From positions 1-27,552 of the forward strand of contig JBNGIQ010005330.1 in assembly GCA_049999765.1 (NCBI GenBank): a stretch of 27,552 bases of DNA, written 5' to 3'. This document shows, piece by piece, positions 8,664 to 19,576 of the stretch (its first letter is position 1; each line of letters opens with the position of its first letter). Source of the DNA: Phaeoceros laevis. Lineage: Eukaryota; Anthocerotophyta; Anthocerotopsida; Notothyladales. The notes beneath the pieces were generated by a model, which was not told the DNA's origin, made no database searches, and worked only from the letters and a program-made list of their open reading frames with translations. The position numbers and the translations under genes are program-made.

Positions 8664-11600
8664 TCAAAGATTAGCTTTGCTCTTTTTGATCTTCAGCCGA
8701 AGGACGCCGTCACCAGCGTTAATGTTAGATTTCCCCTCCCCACCAGCTTCTGGTGGGTGGGGCTTCGGACGAGCTATGGATGTCTTCACAACTTCCTTAT
8801 TTTCAGAATAGCTGGGCACAAAACTGGCTCCATTTGACATCTCCGCTTCTGTAATGCTGTCGACTTTTTTTACATCATCACCCTCCCTTTCCTCTCTCCT
8901 CCTCCTCTTCTCGCTTCTTTCCAAGTCGGGACTCGTGGCTGCTAAGTTGCCGTTTTCAGCACCTGCGTGTTCTTCTTTGTGGTGTTTTCGCTTCTTTTCC
9001 TTTTTGTCCTTCTTCTCCCTCTTCTCCTTATGCTTCTTCTCCTTGTCCTTGTGCTTCTTCTCCTTGTCCTTCTTTTCCCTCTTCTCCTTATCCTTCTTCT
9101 CCTTGTCCCTTTTCTCTTTCTTTTCCTTCTTCTTCTCTACTCCGTCCACTGCTGAAGCTACCTTCTGCTTGTCGGCGTTGATGGCCAGGGGACCTTCAGT
9201 ACCCTGTTCCAAGGCTTGTGATGGCATTGTTTGGTCAGCAGCAGCTTCATGCTCTTGAATTTCCCCTAACTCTAGATCCAAACCAGCTTGGTAGGATGTG
9301 TTGCCAACGTCTCCAGCAGCTGCTCCTACTGCAACTGCTCCTACTGCAACTGCCTCCCCTCTGACTGGACTCTCGGCAGTGAGAAGACCCATCATACCTT
9401 GTCCACAGTCAGAACCGTCCCCTAGAGTATCCGTGGTTATTGGGATCTCCTCTCCGGCATGAGGAATTACCAGGTTTTCCTCTGAGTGACTGGGCCCATT
9501 TCTGGGCACAAATGCTGGACTCAGAGCTCCAGCCGATGTTGAAGAGAGCCCCCCTGGCATCGAGAGACTTCGAGCTATCACTTTTTTCTTCTCCTGTCCT
9601 GAGGGCGGCTCTGCTGGGTAAAGCAGATCCGGGGATGGCTTTAACCGCAAAGTCACCTTCCCAACCTTCTTATCATCCGATTGCCTGCCACCTCCTGAGC
9701 TGCTTGCACTGTTGGTGGGCGTTGGCTCTGCATCCTTGGGAATACCTGGCCGTGTCACAGGGATGAGGCGTATGCGGCGGGGTGCTTCACTGCGGTTCTG
9801 CGCCGGGTCTGGCTTAGCTGATGGCTTTGCATTTTGTGCCTGCGGTGTTGACACTGTTGGTGTTGTTACGGCAGGGTGATCAGCTTTCAAGGGGCGGAAG
9901 CCTTCCGGGCGATACAATGTCGCCGACCTGGGCAATTGACCAATGCAGGGTGGATAAGATAGCCTGGGGTTGCATCCTAGAAGCAAATCAACCCATCACA
10001 GATATTCTGAGTACCTTCCAGCTAGGACTTGCAAGAGGCAGAAAGTGTCATGACGGAGCTCAACATTTCTCGTCCATGTCCTTGTTTCAAGTAATTTAAG
10101 GATAGTGACCAGCGTCGATCCAGGAACTGAAACAGCCTTGGGCGTCATCACACAGCTTTTCAGCATGTGGGCCATCACTTTCCTTTGAACTGCATACAAA
10201 CAACGTCTCAGGGCTTTTCTCCAAGTTTAATATGCAGCTCTTTTGATGGAAATACAGCACAACACAGTATTACCTCTTAGCGATGGCTCCGCTGTGATGT
10301 AATCCACTGCCAAACGAAGAGCTGCATCCAATCCTCTCCATTGGCATTCTATGTCCAATAGGGCTTGTAGGGCGGCAACTCGTACTTGGAGCTGTGTGCG
10401 TCCAGCATCCCTCAACGGTAGAAGAAGCTGCTGCACTTGTTTCTGGGAGCAAAACTAACGGAAGTCAATTAAGTGTCTGATCCATGTCCAACAGGAATCC
10501 GACCTATATGAACTGCAAGCACAAAGGCGCAACCCATTTTACCATCGGCTTGGGATTAGATATCTTCAGTGCAAGTTTTGTCAACGTCCTTACACAGCTG
10601 ATGGTCAATACTCCATTGTAGCTCGGCATGATCCTGCGCGCTGACAAAAAACCTAGGTAAAGCATTCCTAGGAAACCAGCAGACGACAGTAACAAAAGCC
10701 TGGGAAGCCTATGTGCACCTGTCATATTGCAGAAAGTGGTCAATCTGCTTGAGGAGCTTGCAAAGAGTTTTCATAGACTGCCAAGGATAGAACATTATGA
10801 CTACATTCCTATTATAAAGAACTTTGGCCATCGTAACACAAAAACCAAGCTGATTGAAGAATACCTGTTGTCCATATTCAAAATTTCCAACTGATTCAAT
10901 AACTGAAGCCAGCCAAAAGACATCAGAGAACGCATTTCCGCTGTTGTCATTATGCTGCAGAGCAATCGTGGATCAGAGTTCACCCTTGATCAGACCAAAA
11001 TTCAAAGTTGCGCTCTAAAAAAAACGCCCTGCAAACAAGAGTTCCAAAATTCCGTCAACAAAGCAAAGAACGGTACTTTGAGGATGTGCAGCACAAGCTC
11101 GACACCTTCTGGAGGACTTTTTCCGTCCGATCCCCGAACTGCTGCAACAGCTCCTGGGATAGCCTGCACATAATCACGTCTGTACTCTGTCACCAAACTG
11201 ATCAAGTGCAGTCATCGCTGAAAACTAGGTGCATCCAAAATAGACCCAACAATCAGGACTGCCAGTCTGTAGCCGGCAAGCATGACATCTGTGTGAATCA
11301 TAGCAGTACAGAAGTTCATTACCTCCAATACAAAATACTGCGCGAAGTCTCCAAAGTTATTTGACCTGTACACCAGATATGGTACAACCCTTTGAACTCA
11401 GATGTAAAACTCAGCCGATGATGTCACCACCCACAGTAGTAAAAGCAGATAATGGTTCTACTTCGCATTCTGAAAAAACACTGCCCTGCCATATGGCAAA
11501 CATTACAGTACCTGGGAAGCCCCAGTTGTGGATCGAAACAGCAGCTTTTGAAGAACTTGATGAGATGTGCCAAGCCTCCAAAATTGGTTGTCTGGGGCAC

Positions 11601-14600
11601 AAATTGCCATTATCACCCTGAAGTCAAAACTGCAGAACGTCTCTATACACGGAGCTTACTAGAAATACCTCAGTAGCAGTACTTGCAAGAGCTGACGCTG
11701 CCTCAATTCTTACCCTGCAGAAAACCTAGATTTAACCAACACAGCTCTTAGGGCCGTTTCACAGCACTTAGATATACTAAGATACAATTTTCAGTTCCTT
11801 AGACAGAATTGTTACCTTGTGATCAACGAGACAACTGTTTAACGCATTAACAACAGCAAAAGAGGGTCGTGCCAGGGCCCGCAGTTCAGAAATAGCAAGT
11901 ATTTGTCCAGCTACATCTCTTTCTTTCTCCAACTGGTTGATCTGAGAGAGTCAGAGTACCTATGAGACAAGCTCAGTCCCAGACGCATCAAGCTATGAAT
12001 CAGGACAGAAGAAACCACAGCCTAGTAAAACAGATACACAAGACCTTACCCACATCTGTTCAGACTGGTACAAATGTATCTCAGCCAAATATTCCATCCC
12101 AGGATCCGCACGCAGCCACAACAGTGGAGACTCCAAGCTGCAATAGAACCAAGCAGCTTGGAAAATCTTTACGTAAAACTGAGAATTCTGACCTCAATCA
12201 CAATAAGCAAATAAGGTGGTGAAAGTAAGAAATTAACCCAAACCCTCCCTCCATTGGCTAAAATGGGCATACATGAGCAACGTGGAGAACGGTTCTTACT
12301 TCTGAGAAGCTGCAACATCAGCGATCTCATCTGCTGCATCTCCTTTGGTCCCCTTTTTAGGACGTTGGATACGGCGGCCTGCTAGCTTCGAGTGGCACAT
12401 AAGCTCCAGAAGTTGATATGAATCTCCAGCCATTGGAAGGCTAGGGTGATCATACATCCCATCCAGCTCATGTATTCTGACGCTCATCATGCCAGGCCAA
12501 CCTGTGTGTACATTTTTTGAAGCCTGCTCTTCACTTTTGCCTGAGATGACCATGTCAGGCGAATCTGTGGCTCCTCTTTGAACTGCAAGTTCTACCATGT
12601 TTCTCCTCTTGTTGTAGGCGAACCCTAGTCTATCACGATCAGTAGGAAACGACAACATTTTAGACCCCTTTATTCACTGTTCATTAGCCTTACTCATGCA
12701 ACGTAGGTCCCTCAAAGCTCCAGGTACAAACCGCAATCTAGGGCAGCCTTGTGACTCCACCCAACGAGGAAAGAACTCCTTCAAAAAAGGGCGCTCCAAG
12801 TTTCCAAGTTTCATGGCAAAGTGACGAAACTGCAGGCAATACAATAACCTAACGTGTTTCACAACCAGTTTGGTAGAACATGACGCTTTTTAAGCTTGCG
12901 CATGCCAAAGGGTAAGTTGTGGTCCTCACCTCTTTTGTACTGAGCGTCTTCCACTCCCGTGCGGGATCCTGAGCCCTCAAGATAATGCGTTGCAAAATCT
13001 GCCAGAACGAATGATAAGCAAACCTCAAGTGAAACAGAGCAACATACAGAAAAAGTTACAAGAAGGTACAAACCTTCCGAAAAGGCTCAGGGCCCATTTG
13101 CTTCTCCAGCATCTGCACGACAGCTACCTGTTGAGAAGTCCCAATACCACAATTAGCAGGGACTGGGAATTCTCCCTGTAACAACTTTCCATGCTGCAAA
13201 TGAGGCTGAAAGCTTTAGAACACAAAACATACTTGAGAATCCAACTCAAGCTCAACTCCAGATAGATAAATTTCTCCATGCCAATCAAACTACTCTAATG
13301 GTTCTAATGAAAGATACCGCTTTCCAGGCTCGGATCTGCCCAAGAGCGCCCTGCTTCTCAGTCCCATACAGGTCCAAACCCAAGGCCGCAGGAAGACAAA
13401 GTGGAGGAGTTTCTTTAACATCAACCATACAAACAGCCTCATTAGCCTGCACATAAAACTCACCAGGTCATCAGCAAACGAGGACTTAATTGAAGAGGTC
13501 TAATGGGTAGTTGTTGGGTCCTGGAACCAAAAAATGTTGAGATCTTAGTTCAAGAGGCAGCGACAAACCTTGTACTGCCGATAACATGCTTCATTGTTGC
13601 CCACGAAGTGCTTCACATATAGTTCACCCATAAATCCAGCAAGGCCTTCTAGAAGCCAGGCTGCATTCCAAGATTCTTGTTATGTCAGCAAGGGAGTTTC
13701 CGAAAGACGGTGCATGTAAATACTCGACCACAGGCACAAACCAGGATGCATGGTCTAAAACCCAAAGCATCCCAAAGCTATGAAGATTCGTACCATCGCT
13801 GGACGTTTCTGGGGTTATGAAAACCCCAAACCATTGTTGAGCCAGTGCTTGTGCAAGTCTGATCCTGGTTATTAAGGCCTTCAAAAATGATACAGGACTT
13901 CAGAAAATTGATACTTGCCATGCAGGCCACTGGACATAGATGTGATTCTACCCATAGACGTATCCCACCCTTATTTACTCACAAATGCAAGCCTAAACTG
14001 CAAAAAAAAACATGCACATTGGACTGGGCATGGAACACAACTGTAAGCAAAATGTTTTGTACTGGGCGCTACCTGGTCAATTATAAGCTCATTCACCAAA
14101 AGGTGTGAGCTGAGTGTGACCATTGAGGCGGAAACAAATGATGCAGCCACGGCAGACTCAGAATCAATAAAAACATGCTTGTAAGATCCATAGGGAAATT
14201 GAGCGCCCAAGTACTCTTCAAAGAAGCTGCAATAGAACAGTGAGATTAATACATAGCAACATCCTGCACTATTTTCCTATAAACCAGTATCTTGTGACAA
14301 AACGTGATAGTAAGTTTCTCCAGAGCCCTACTTAAGCTTCAAAATGTTGACCATTCTTTCTGTAGTAAAACAACCTGCTACAGCGTAGCTGCAACACACA
14401 CGACTGCTACCTGAAGACTGCATGAAAAAAGCTGATGGAGCATTGGAGTTTAGCCACCTCTCCAGGCATGCAGAAATGTGAAATGGATGCATTGTGTCGA
14501 TCCGGAACCACCACAAACGGGGCTACCACTAGAGACATGAAACTTGCAGCAGTGGGAATGCTGACGTTGTACACGAAAGTTCTCAGGTGCGGAGTATCTG

Positions 14601-15810
14601 CACTGGTAACCTGTCAAAAGAACTCAGGCAAGTACATCTCCTCCATACACCCGGTAGATAAACAGAATTGAATCAGCAAGACACTACTCCTCCAGTCACA
14701 TACCTGGTGCAGTAGTTTCCCATTACTCACAGCTATGTACTGAGAATCGACTGTGAACTCCATGTCATAGCTGCCAAGCCACATACAACGTCTGTTCAGC
14801 CACTTTGTTTCACTAATAATCTTTGTCCAACTCCAAAGAAAAAAGACATAACAAGCCTCGACATGATGGAAACCTGCATCGTTGCAAAGACGAATCGATA
14901 CAGGGAAACCAGCAACGGGCATGCCGCAGCTGGTTATTTACGTGAAATGTTTCTCCCACAAAATGTGCCCCCATCCCAGGATCCTCCACCGTGTAGTCAA
15001 TTCGGACGACCTTAGTCTGCTTCAGACAGAAATTAATTAACACCCAACTTCCATCCCTGTGTCGGGCTCAAGGCGAGCTAGCAGGCTAAGCAGCCACACC
15101 TCCCCAGTGTTTGCAGCTTCCGTTTCTCCCAAAGCTGGAAGGGTTAGACCTTCGCTAGGCCCGTCTGTTGCCTTCGCTAGGCCCGTCTGTTGACTTTCGC
15201 TAGGCCCGTCTGTTGCTTCGGCCGGCATGCTGGGCTCAGCTGGCACTTCACCAGCCAGAGCAGAATCAGGAGGGTAGATGAGTAGACTAGGCTGCAATTC
15301 CGCCTGAAGCAACTCAGAATACTTCGAATATGCGGCATCAGCAACTTCCTCAGCTGTTGCGGCATCCCTTTCCTGCACCGATGGAGCAAATTGCTCCGGG
15401 GAGATATTGTGCTGTAACAATTCATACTTCGCGGGAACCCCATTGACCAAGACCTGCTCTATGCTCAATCCATGAGCATTCAGGCCAATTACTCCTTCTT
15501 TGGGAGTTACAACGGTAAGCTCCGAATACCTGGAAACAACCCACCAGCTCACTCAGAGGCAGCATCGGCAAAGAGTGTCCTGCTGATGAAATGTGCCCTT
15601 GCTCTTAGCCCATCAACTGACTTTCCCCGATACTCGAAACTTCGGTAGCAGATGCCGATCAAGAGAAAGAGGCAGCAAGTACCCGACAAGGCGCTTCCGC
15701 AGCAAGTCGATCGCCAGACATAGCTTCTGATAGCGCAGTGTCACGCTAGGCCCGCTAGGAGTCGCGTCGGCTTTCCCGTCACGCTGTTTCTGTTTCCGCT
15801 GCTTGGCCAT
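8664..15810 (-). CDS. TAF2: Transcription initiation factor TFIID subunit 2 (TAF2), 25 exons
   Basis: TAF2 is the TFIID subunit with an aminopeptidase-like fold that helps contact promoter DNA. Exons in gene order: 15810-15683, 15529-15100, 15016-14874, 14770-14704, 14610-14411, 14226-14073, 13878-13794, 13675-13569, 13446-13318, 13127-13074, 12998-12930, 12829-12732, 12629-12300, 12137-12050, 11941-11816, 11725-11669, 11591-11512, 11365-11323, 11163-11077, 10954-10865, 10777-10719, 10633-10543, 10442-10274, 10189-10015, 9927-8664. All junctions are GT-AG and phases agree, giving 1440 residues without a stop. Family blocks include [64 protein letters not shown] and [16 protein letters not shown]. 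The M1 zinc motif HExxH is replaced ([11 protein letters not shown], residues 382-392), so no peptidase activity is expected. The C-terminal exon carries a Lys/Glu-rich tract (about 1283-1341). Least certain are the third and tenth exon starts and the 15/16 junction. Confidence 0.94.
8960..9145 (-). repeat. Low-complexity tract encoding the Lys/Glu-rich tail of TAF2
   Basis: The plus strand is a run of CTTCTTCTCCTTGTCC-like pyrimidine repeats. Read on the minus strand it encodes stacked KEKRDKEKK / KHKDKEKK units. Similar basic tails occur in TAF2 of many eukaryotes and suit nuclear localisation or acidic-partner binding (inference). Confidence 0.85.
15151..15216 (-). repeat. Coding minisatellite in TAF2 exon 2, three 22/23-bp units
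   Basis: TTCGCTAGGCCCGTCTGTTG occurs at 15151, 15173 and 15196. Spacing is 22 then 23 bp, so the middle unit is read in a different frame from the outer two. The outer units encode ATDGPSE and the middle encodes SQQTGLAK. The two offsets sum to 45 bp and the TAF2 frame is preserved. It lies in a poorly conserved linker. Confidence 0.85.
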
Positions 15811-15984
15811 GGCCAGCAGCCGTGGCGTGTCACATTAACGCCAGGCCCCTTCTCTTTTATAGTCGCCGAGCCTTCTGCCCAGTCGTTTCGAGGCGGTGCT
15901 GACGTGTAGAACCAGCTGAAACCCTAATTCCGTGGCCTCTGCACTAGGTGGATTCTGGTGGCTGTCGCCGGAAGCAGAGGCGAG
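15811..15984. promoter_or_regulatory. Divergent promoter shared by TAF2 (-) and LTO1/SUV3 (+)
   Basis: Only 174 bp separate the two start codons. A TATAAAAG box reads toward TAF2 at 15861-15854. A telo-box, AAACCCTAA, reads toward LTO1 at 15919-15927; telo-boxes are common near the start of plant ribosome-biogenesis and translation genes (established knowledge), fitting LTO1. The interval contains no ATG on the plus strand, so any LTO1 leader starting inside it is free of upstream start codons. Confidence 0.65.
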
Positions 15985-16404
15985 ATGGGAGACAGCGATC
16001 CTTTGGCAGCAGCCGTGGTCCTGGAGGAGGAACTTCTCCGGCAGGGATTCGACGAGGGCTTTGGAGCTGGTGCGAAGGCGGGCTTGGAGGAGGGACGTGA
16101 GGTTGGGCTGAAGACAGGGTTCGAGGTGGCGGAAGAGGTGGGATTCTACCGCGGCTGTCTGGATCTCTGGCAGGCTGCTTTGCAGCGCAACCCACAGCTT
16201 TTCTCTCCTCGGGCGCAACGCAGCCTGCTGCAGTTGCACCAGCAGCTCCTCGCCTTCCCCCTCTTCCTGCCCCAGCACGAGCAGCTACACGATCTGCTAG
16301 GGCTGCTAAGAGTCAAATTTCGAGCTGTGGCATCGCTGCTCTCTCTACCCCTTCAAAACCTCGGCGTGCCAAATGCTTCTCCCGAGGCTGCATCGGATTT
16401 TTGA
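15985..16404 (+). CDS. LTO1: LTO1 / ORAOV1 homologue (adaptor for Fe-S cluster loading of ABCE1/Rli1)
   Basis: Single exon, 139 residues, close to the usual family length of 130-180. The diagnostic GxxxG ladder runs from about residue 21: GFDEGFGAGAKAGLEEGREV, then GLKTGFEVAEEVGFYRG. The second half (HEQLHDLLGLLRVKFRAVAS) matches the family's conserved C-terminal helix. With Yae1 the protein bridges the cytosolic Fe-S targeting complex to the ribosome-recycling ATPase Rli1/ABCE1 (known from yeast and human). The last residues are SDF; in yeast Lto1 a C-terminal aromatic residue docks on the targeting complex, so a free C-terminus here is probably functional. ATG 15985 has G at -3 and G at +4. 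There is no internal Met. The ORF ends 24 nt before the SUV3 ATG and in the same frame. Confidence 0.93.
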   Translation: MGDSDPLAAAVVLEEELLRQGFDEGFGAGAKAGLEEGREVGLKTGFEVAEEVGFYRGCLDLWQAALQRNPQLFSPRAQRSLLQLHQQLLAFPLFLPQHEQLHDLLGLLRVKFRAVASLLSLPLQNLGVPNASPEAASDF

Positions 16405-16428
16405 AGTCTTGGTAGGGTGGTAGGGAGG

Positions 16429-18973
16429 ATGGCGAGGCCTTCTCTCGGACTCCTGCATCTCCTAGTCCGATGGGGACGACATAGAGACCAGTCGCTACCG
16501 GTCTCTGCGGCGACGGAGCTTGTGGAGAATGGCCGTCGTTTGGGCAAGAGTTTTGACCTGAATTTGGATACCGGGTCCAATACCTTGGCTGGCTTGCAGG
16601 CGTTTCTTCTGGGCCGGTCTGCCAGGGGTTTGGCCACTTGCTCAGAAGAGGTAGCGGGGTTGACCAGCGAGATGAGCAGGGGAGCATCAAGGGCAGATGC
16701 AGACAATTTTGTTGAGGGCGCCAATGAGCTCAGAGTTATTGCCGATAGCACTGGGAGCACTGGTAGAGGTAGTGTTGAGAAGAAAGTCTTGACGGCAGAA
16801 GGTGGCGCATATTCACGCGTCATACCCTCGGTGGATCCTGCGAAAGGCAGGTCCTCGGAAGGTATATTGAAGAGTACACAGAAGCAAGATAATGGCAGTT
16901 TCCAGGGGCAGCAGTTAGTGCCGGACAGGCCAAAAGGTCTCGATAACTTCGCAGACCCGTCAGCCGTGTTCAAGGAGCTGCTCGGGAATGTGGTGCCTGT
17001 GCCCATGGGCGGGGACAAGGCGTTGATTCTTCCGATTTTCCGAAGATTTGCTACGAGAGGGTGAGATTAGGTTTTTCAGTTATTTTTGGCTGGATGGGAT
17101 TGTGGTTCAATGACCATGATCAATGCGTGTAGGTGTTTAGGCGGATTCGGATTTTTCTAACTATCTCTGTTCGCCTGTCAGGTGGGCGTCAGATCAGGCT
17201 CTTGCAGTTTACATCAACTCGAAGTTTTTTCCTACTGCTTGCAGTGCTTTCCGCAAGTGGTTCCTACGAAAATCTTCTTCAAGGATCCGTGCCCAATTGC
17301 TCGCCATGGGACCTGGGGATGCGGCAGAGGAGTTTCTCTTCCCTATTTTTGCAGAATTCTGCGTGCTCTCATTCCCAGGAGAGATCAGTCGATTCAGGGA
17401 ATTAGTGACAACGGCTGATTTGACAAAGCCGCATTCTTGGTACCCCTTTGCCCGGGCCATGAAGCGTAAGGTGGTCTATCACTGCGGACCTACCAATAGT
17501 GGAAAGACGTACAACGCTCTGCAGCGGTTCATGCAGGCAAAAAACGGAATTTACTGCAGTCCACTTCGGTTACTGGCTATGGAAGTGTATGAAACTGTGA
17601 ATTCCAAGGGTGTGTACTGTAGTCTTCATACTGGACAGGAGAAGAAATATGTTCCTTTTGCTGAGCATCTGGCTTGCACAGTGGAAATGACGTATCTCAC
17701 CAAACAATGGGAGGTGGCAGTGATTGATGAAGTGCAGATGCTGGCGGATGAGTACAGAGGTTGGGCTTGGACTCGTGCTTTCTTAGGAGTTATGGCGGAC
17801 GAGGTGCATGTTTGTGGTGATCCAAGTGCTGTGCCCTTGCTGGAGTCTCTCTGTCAAGCCACCGGAGATGTGTTGGTGACACAGACCTACGAAAGGTTCA
17901 AGCCCCTCACTGTCGATGAGGAGTCTTTGAAGGGGGACTTTGCAAATGTGCAAGCAGGTGATTGCGTTGTTGCATTTTCACGGAGGGAGATCTTTGATAT
18001 CAAAAGGGAGATAGAGCTGAGCACCAAACATCGTTGTGCTGTGGTGTATGGGGCACTTCCACCGGAGACGCGAACTCAGCAAGCTAAGCTCTTCAATGAA
18101 GTGAACAGCGGATATGATGTACTCGTGGCCAGTGATGCTGTTGGCATGGGGTTGAACTTGAACATCAGGCGGGTTGTCTTCTACACCTTGACCAAGTTCA
18201 ATGGGGAGGAGAAGGCAGCTATTCTGCCCTCAATGGTCAAGCAGATTGCCGGAAGAGCAGGTCGGCGGAGTAGCCTGTATCCAGAAGGGATAGCTACATG
18301 TTTCTACTCCTCCGACACCCCGTATCTTACTGAGTCCTTGCAGCAGCCCTTTGTGCCCTCCAAATCAGCAGGTCTTTTTCCTGTGTTTGAGCAGATGGAG
18401 CTTTTTGCCTCACAGCTGCCGGATCTCAGTTTTGGTACACTTCTGGACCGGTTTTCAGAGACCTGCAAGTTGGACGGGGCGTACTTCCTCTGCCGACACG
18501 ACAACCTGAAGAAAGTTGCAAATGCACTGGACAAGGTCTTAGGGCTCTCTCTAGAAGATCGCTTCAACTTCTGCTTTGCACCAGTGAGTACTCGTGATCC
18601 GAAGGCTTTAGGTGCTCTCCAGCGGTTTGCCATGGCATACAGCCAGAAAATTCCTGTGCAGCTCTACATGGCAGGGGCAGCTGGCTCAGCTAGGAATGAT
18701 TTGGAGCTCATGGACCTGGAATTGCGACACCAGGTGCTGTCCATGTATCTTTGGCTGGCACAGCACTTTCCTGCTGAATGTTTTCCGGAGAAAGCCTCGG
18801 CTGCCGCTATGGCCGATGAGATTGCTGTCCTTCTTGGGCAATCCCTGGTATCGTCTGGGGGGGTGAGGACCATGGATAGGGGGCAGAAGAGGGCATTCAA
18901 AAGGGCTGCAATGCTACCTGTTTTCTATATTATGTCCTCGATGGGCGCACGCAGTGGTGAGTTGAAGGCCTAG
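16429..18973 (+). CDS. SUV3: Mitochondrial SUV3-like ATP-dependent RNA helicase (two exons)
   Basis: Exons 16429-17060 and 17182-18973, joined across a 121-bp GT-AG intron in phase 2, give 807 residues. ATG 16429 has an ideal context (A at -3, G at +4) and begins an Arg/Leu-rich presequence (MARPSLGLLHLLVRWGRHRD) fitting mitochondrial import. The SUV3 core follows: motif I GPTNSGKT (313-320), SPLRLLAMEV, motif II DEVQ (393-396), GDPSAVPLLE, DVLVASDAVGMGLN, motif VI QIAGRAGRR (565-573), and a C-terminal SUV3 domain (QVLSMYLWLAQHFP). It unwinds RNA for mitochondrial RNA surveillance and decay. A low-complexity stretch of roughly 150 residues separates presequence and core, so length is nearer the long plant paralogue (DExH18 type, about 780) than short SUV3 (DExH16, about 570). 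It has no promoter gap of its own; see the LTO1 junction. Confidence 0.95.
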
Positions 18974-18980
18974 ACTACCA

Positions 18981-19105
18981 CAGTCTTCCATCGTGTTCGA
19001 TCAAGGAATGCTGATATTTCCGATTCACTGATGGATGAGGATGGGATTACACTGCGAGCAAGAGGCTTGGACCAGTCTTCCATCATGTTTGATCAAGGAA
19101 TGCTG
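18981..19105 (+). repeat. 33-bp direct duplication in the SUV3 3' flank
   Basis: The segment CAGTCTTCCATCGTGTTCGA with its continuation to GGAATGCTG (18981-19013) recurs, with two changes, ending at 19105. The second copy abuts PPR-derived sequence exactly where homology to the PPR genes begins, so the duplication probably arose with insertion of the PPR fragment. Confidence 0.75.
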
Positions 19106-19490
19106 CCTTCTGAAGGCGTGTGCAAGCACTGGTGCCATACAGAAGGGCAGGGATCTGCACTCAAAGATTGTTAAAAGAGGTCTGCTGGATGAGATGTAGT
19201 GTTGTGCAACTGCTTGGTGGACATGTATGCAAAATGTGGTGAGCTGGAAGATGCGCGCCAAGTTTTTGACAGCATGGACATAAAAGGATGTGGTGACATG
19301 GAATGCCCTGATCGCTGTGTATTCACTGCAAGGACTTGGCCAAGAGGCGCTTGTGGTGTATGGACAAATGGAGGAGGGGGGCATCATTTCGGCTAACCAT
19401 GTAACTTTTGCTTGCCTTCTGAAGGCGTGTGCAAGCACTAGTGCCATACAGGAGGGCAGGGAGCTTCACTCACAGATTGGGCCATACAGG
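19106..19490 (+). pseudogene. PPR gene fragment (internal P-L-S units)
   Basis: The plus strand encodes LVDMYAKCGELEDARQVFDS, then after a frameshift near 19288 VTWNALIAVYSLQGLGQEAL and TFACLLKACAST. These are PLS-type PPR repeats closest to units of the pseudogene at 24175-26118. CCTTCTGAAGGCGTGTGCAA recurs 309 bp apart (19106 and 19415), the same unit length as in the intact gene. A TAG at about 19197, frameshifts, no start and no DYW domain mark it as a dead fragment. It sits about 130 bp beyond the SUV3 stop codon. Confidence 0.88.
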
Positions 19491-19545
19491 AGGGCACAGT
19501 CGCAGGGCCTAGGTTTGACGAATCAGAAGTGTCCGTGTGGAAATT

Positions 19546-19576
19546 TGGTGGGACTGCAGGGCCTGCAGTCCCACCA
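19546..19576. repeat. 31-bp palindrome at a head-to-head PPR junction
   Basis: GGTGGGACTGCAG (19547-19559) and CTGCAGTCCCACC (19563-19575) are exact reverse complements separated by GGC; one further base pairs on each side. The right arm belongs to the inverted PPR N-terminal fragment that follows, and the left arm repeats the same gene segment in the opposite sense. Confidence 0.85.

Noticed and set aside
8854-9258. Open frames on the plus strand rich in Phe, Leu and Ser
   Set aside because: They are the mirror image of the Lys/Glu-rich TAF2 tail on the minus strand; the apparent membrane-like composition comes from pyrimidine repeats.
13624-13884. An active M1 aminopeptidase
   Set aside because: The zinc-binding HExxH is replaced (ALAQQ) as in TAF2, and the surrounding blocks match TAF2.
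16395-16428. LTO1 and SUV3 as one fused protein with a sequencing error at the stop
   Set aside because: LTO1 ends at its usual family length with a plausible functional C-terminus, and SUV3 has its own strong start and mitochondrial presequence, so two proteins are more likely; an error cannot be excluded from sequence alone.
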